Positions 14,768 to 16,538 of a stretch of DNA of 16,538 nucleotides are shown here, one piece after another (the first letter of the stretch is position 1; every line of letters starts with the position of its first letter). A program made the translations under genes and the position numbers. The notes beneath the pieces were generated by a model. That model saw nothing but the letters and a program-made list of their open reading frames with translations, was not told the DNA's origin and made no database searches. This DNA is from Gammaproteobacteria bacterium. GTDB lineage: Bacteria > Pseudomonadota > Gammaproteobacteria > Enterobacterales > Kangiellaceae. Location of the stretch: positions 1-16,538 of the forward strand of contig JABXIW010000069.1 of NCBI GenBank assembly GCA_013372875.1, given 5' to 3'.

Positions 14768-16420
14768 CTATTTAATTTCAAGTATTTGGTCGTTCTGCTC
14801 AAGTTTCAAGGCCACATCCATACCTGTAATCACTTCTCCAAAAATAGTGTAGTTGCTATCTAGGTGCAGGTTCGGGGCTAAATTGATGAAGAATTGGCCT
14901 CCACCTGTGTCTTTGCCAGCAGTTGCCATACCCAAAGTGCCATAGCGGTGTGAGCGGGAGTTTAGCTCTTCGCGAATGGAGTAACCTACGGTTCCTGAGC
15001 CATCGCCATGCTTACCACCTCCTTGCGCCACAAAATTCGGGATCACCCGATGGAAATAAGTACCGTCATAAAAGCCCTCTTTGGCCAATTTAACGAAATT
15101 CGCCGAGGTGTAGGGAGTGTCAGAAAATAGCTTGACTAGAATCTTGCCCTTGCTCGTGACCAATGTCATTTGACGAGGTAGCGACGGTAAAGTCACAGAA
15201 GTTGGCTGCGGCGCAGATTCTGGCGCTTGATAGCTGCCTAATTTTTGCTGAGCGCCCGTTGCGATTATGACCTTATCGCTTTTCGCCAAGGCTTCTAACC
15301 GGTCTTTGTCATTTTGCTCAGCGTAAAACCCTATGGCAGCTCTTTGCAAATTAGGGCTATCAGAGTCTAGCCATTGCTGAGCCAATTTTTGCATGGCTTC
15401 AGGCTTAGGATTATTTGCCGCATCAAAGGCTTGCGATTGGATCCAGCTGTTTTCACTAGCGACCAACTTGTTCAGGTTATCTAAAATCATCCACTTTTTA
15501 GCGCTTTGCAAAGCGGTTAACGAACTAATTAGATCCTTACTAGTAGCTAAGCCATTAATCTTAGCCACTTGATCTTTATCACCAATCGGCAGCTTACCCA
15601 AGGCTTGAATGGCGCTGACGCGAATACCAATATCATCACTTTGTGCCTTTTGATAAAACCAATCAAATTGCTCTTTTGGCTTTAGATTACCGATGGCGCG
15701 AATGGCGTAGCCTTGTGAATCATTATCGAGCTTGTCCGTTATACCCATTACCTTTTGGATATGATCAGAGTTCATCAAAGGCACTCGCGCCAACAAGAAA
15801 CTGGCTTGCAGTGAAGTGGCAGGCTTAGCAAGATATTCAATGACTTTATCAACTTTGAGGTTTTGCTTATTGGTCAGCTTATCGCGATGAAACAGCGCAA
15901 GAATGCCCAAACCTTGCATGGCACCACGTGCAGCCTGATCACTCTTGGTATTATTGATAATGCTATAAAGCGCTTCCGCCGACTTATCATGACCAAGATT
16001 ACCAATGGCCAATGCTAAGCGCTCCTGCACATCCTTATCCGTTTCTTTATCAAACTGTTCGGCTAACAGAGGCACTAACTGTGGTGATAGGCTGATCCCA
16101 GCAGCAAAAGCAGCAGTTTCCCTAACCCTACTATCCTCATGACTGATTTGAGGTTTGATTAAATCAGCTGCCCCTTGGCCGCCAATTCTTCCCAGCGCAA
16201 TTAAAGCCACTTTGATGGTTTCAGGGTTTTCACAACTTATAGCCTGTGCAAAAACACCCTGTTTGACTTGGCGCATATCTGCAGCTTTATATAGTTCTGT
16301 TGGCTCGACACAATGTTTTTGCTGCGCCATTGAGATGTGACTGCAGCCCGTTAAGCCAAGCAGCCCCAGTCCTAACAAAGTCTTAGTCCCCAATTTGTTC
16401 CATAAAATGTTCTTCTTCAT
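14768..16420 (-). CDS. HEAT-repeat lipoprotein with C-terminal cyclophilin-type peptidyl-prolyl isomerase domain
   Basis: A 550-residue lipoprotein: positively charged N-terminus, hydrophobic core and lipobox LTGC with Cys 26. Residue 27 is Ser, not Asp, so transport to the outer membrane is expected under the E. coli Lol rule. Residues about 60-390 are helical HEAT-like repeats, for example VALIALGRIGGQGAADLI, VRETAAFAAGIS, ERLALAIGNLGHDKSAEAL and IRVSAIQALGKL. A Pro/Ser-rich linker (398-415) leads to a cyclophilin domain at 417-550. This has TSKGKILVKLFSDTPYTSANF, the catalytic block FHRVIPNFVAQGG (457-469, Arg 458), GGGQFFINLAPN and FGEVITGMD. It probably catalyses proline isomerisation in envelope proteins, with the HEAT solenoid as a partner platform. 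The start at 16420 is chosen over an in-frame ATG at 16501 because it has GAGGAG upstream and begins the signal. The longer form would also overlap the start of divergent ettA. Confidence 0.88.
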   Translation of the reverse strand: MKKNILWNKLGTKTLLGLGLLGLTGCSHISMAQQKHCVEPTELYKAADMRQVKQGVFAQAISCENPETIKVALIALGRIGGQGAADLIKPQISHEDSRVRETAAFAAGISLSPQLVPLLAEQFDKETDKDVQERLALAIGNLGHDKSAEALYSIINNTKSDQAARGAMQGLGILALFHRDKLTNKQNLKVDKVIEYLAKPATSLQASFLLARVPLMNSDHIQKVMGITDKLDNDSQGYAIRAIGNLKPKEQFDWFYQKAQSDDIGIRVSAIQALGKLPIGDKDQVAKINGLATSKDLISSLTALQSAKKWMILDNLNKLVASENSWIQSQAFDAANNPKPEAMQKLAQQWLDSDSPNLQRAAIGFYAEQNDKDRLEALAKSDKVIIATGAQQKLGSYQAPESAPQPTSVTLPSLPRQMTLVTSKGKILVKLFSDTPYTSANFVKLAKEGFYDGTYFHRVIPNFVAQGGGKHGDGSGTVGYSIREELNSRSHRYGTLGMATAGKDTGGGQFFINLAPNLHLDSNYTIFGEVITGMDVALKLEQNDQILEIK

Positions 16421-16499
16421 GATTGATTCGCTCCTCAGGTAGCGTCCCTCTAGCAAGATAGGTAGAATAGCGCCATTATTTTGGTCAATAGAGTAACCC
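16421..16499. promoter_or_regulatory. Divergent promoter region between the HEAT-cyclophilin gene and ettA
   Basis: These 79 bases separate the two start codons. On the plus strand TAGAAT (16463-16468) is a fair -10 for ettA with a poor -35. On the minus strand TTGACC (16488-16483) and TACCTA (16464-16459), 18 bases apart, could serve the lipoprotein gene. The two sites overlap, so polymerase binding would be mutually exclusive. Sequence inspection only. Confidence 0.35.
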
Positions 16500-16538
16500 A
16501 TGGCTCAATATATTTATACCATGAATCGTGTGGGCAAA
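16500..16538 (+). CDS. ettA: Start of energy-dependent translational throttle protein EttA (partial)
   Basis: The last 39 bases encode MAQYIYTMNRVGK and run off the window. E. coli EttA begins MAQFVYTMHRVGK, a distinctive N-terminus of this ABC-F ATPase, which binds the ribosomal E site and couples translation initiation to the ATP/ADP ratio. Only 13 codons are visible, so the body of the gene cannot be assessed. There is a weak GAG ribosome binding site. Confidence 0.87.
   Translation, partial: MAQYIYTMNRVGK

Noticed and set aside
16421..16501. Upstream ATG start for the HEAT-cyclophilin gene at 16501
   Set aside because: It would bury the lipoprotein signal 27 residues inside the protein and overlap the ettA start; the ATG at 16420 has GAGGAG.

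Overview
The window looks like chromosomal DNA of a mesophilic gammaproteobacterium of moderate to low G+C (roughly 40-45 % in the conserved genes, visibly lower around 6.4-7.2 kb and 14.1-14.8 kb). The evidence is the divergent ssb/uvrA pair (the same arrangement as in Escherichia coli), a YccA-type Bax-inhibitor protein, a YhhN-type lysoplasmalogenase, a TerC protein, and the first 13 codons of ettA at the right edge. A marine genus such as Kangiella or a relative would fit, but that is a guess from gene content. No tRNA, rRNA, CRISPR array, insertion sequence or phage gene was seen.

Layout. 1-3563: an MscS-type channel with a long charged coiled-coil tail (+), then on the minus strand a YhhN lysoplasmalogenase, a YccA/BI-1 membrane protein and ssb, followed by a 342-base divergent regulatory region. 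3564-6389: uvrA. 6450-7129: an AT-rich lipoprotein gene whose signal peptide and body are in different frames (one missing A, or a recoding site). 7130-7572: a non-coding-looking stretch that contains a convincing 26-codon micro-gene on the minus strand, with Shine-Dalgarno sequence, -10 box, overlapping palindrome and intrinsic terminator. 7573-10167: a large secreted met-zincin metalloprotease. 10221-11024 (-): a TerC-family membrane protein, with a bidirectional terminator separating it from the protease. 11100-11576: a GNAT acetyltransferase. 11666-11992: a small exported four-cysteine protein. 11983-14100 (-): a CadC/ToxR-like one-component membrane regulator with a periplasmic beta-propeller, overlapping the small gene tail to tail by 10 bases. 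14379-16420 (-): a probable two-gene operon of a HEAT-repeat/cyclophilin lipoprotein and a three-helix membrane protein. 16500-16538: the start of ettA.

How they fit together. ssb and uvrA serve DNA repair and replication, but no canonical LexA box is visible between them. The remaining genes are mostly envelope functions: mechanosensitive channel, FtsH-modulator homologue, lysoplasmalogen turnover, exported protease, lipoproteins, membrane metal transporter, membrane-tethered regulator. There is no obvious defence or biosynthetic cluster. The least ordinary items are the 26-residue membrane micropeptide (7233-7313), the frame-disrupted lipoprotein, a GCTAA/TTAGC palindrome found both upstream of the small exported protein and upstream of the membrane regulator, the ordered GTTA repeats at the regulator's own promoter, and the HEAT-cyclophilin lipoprotein.
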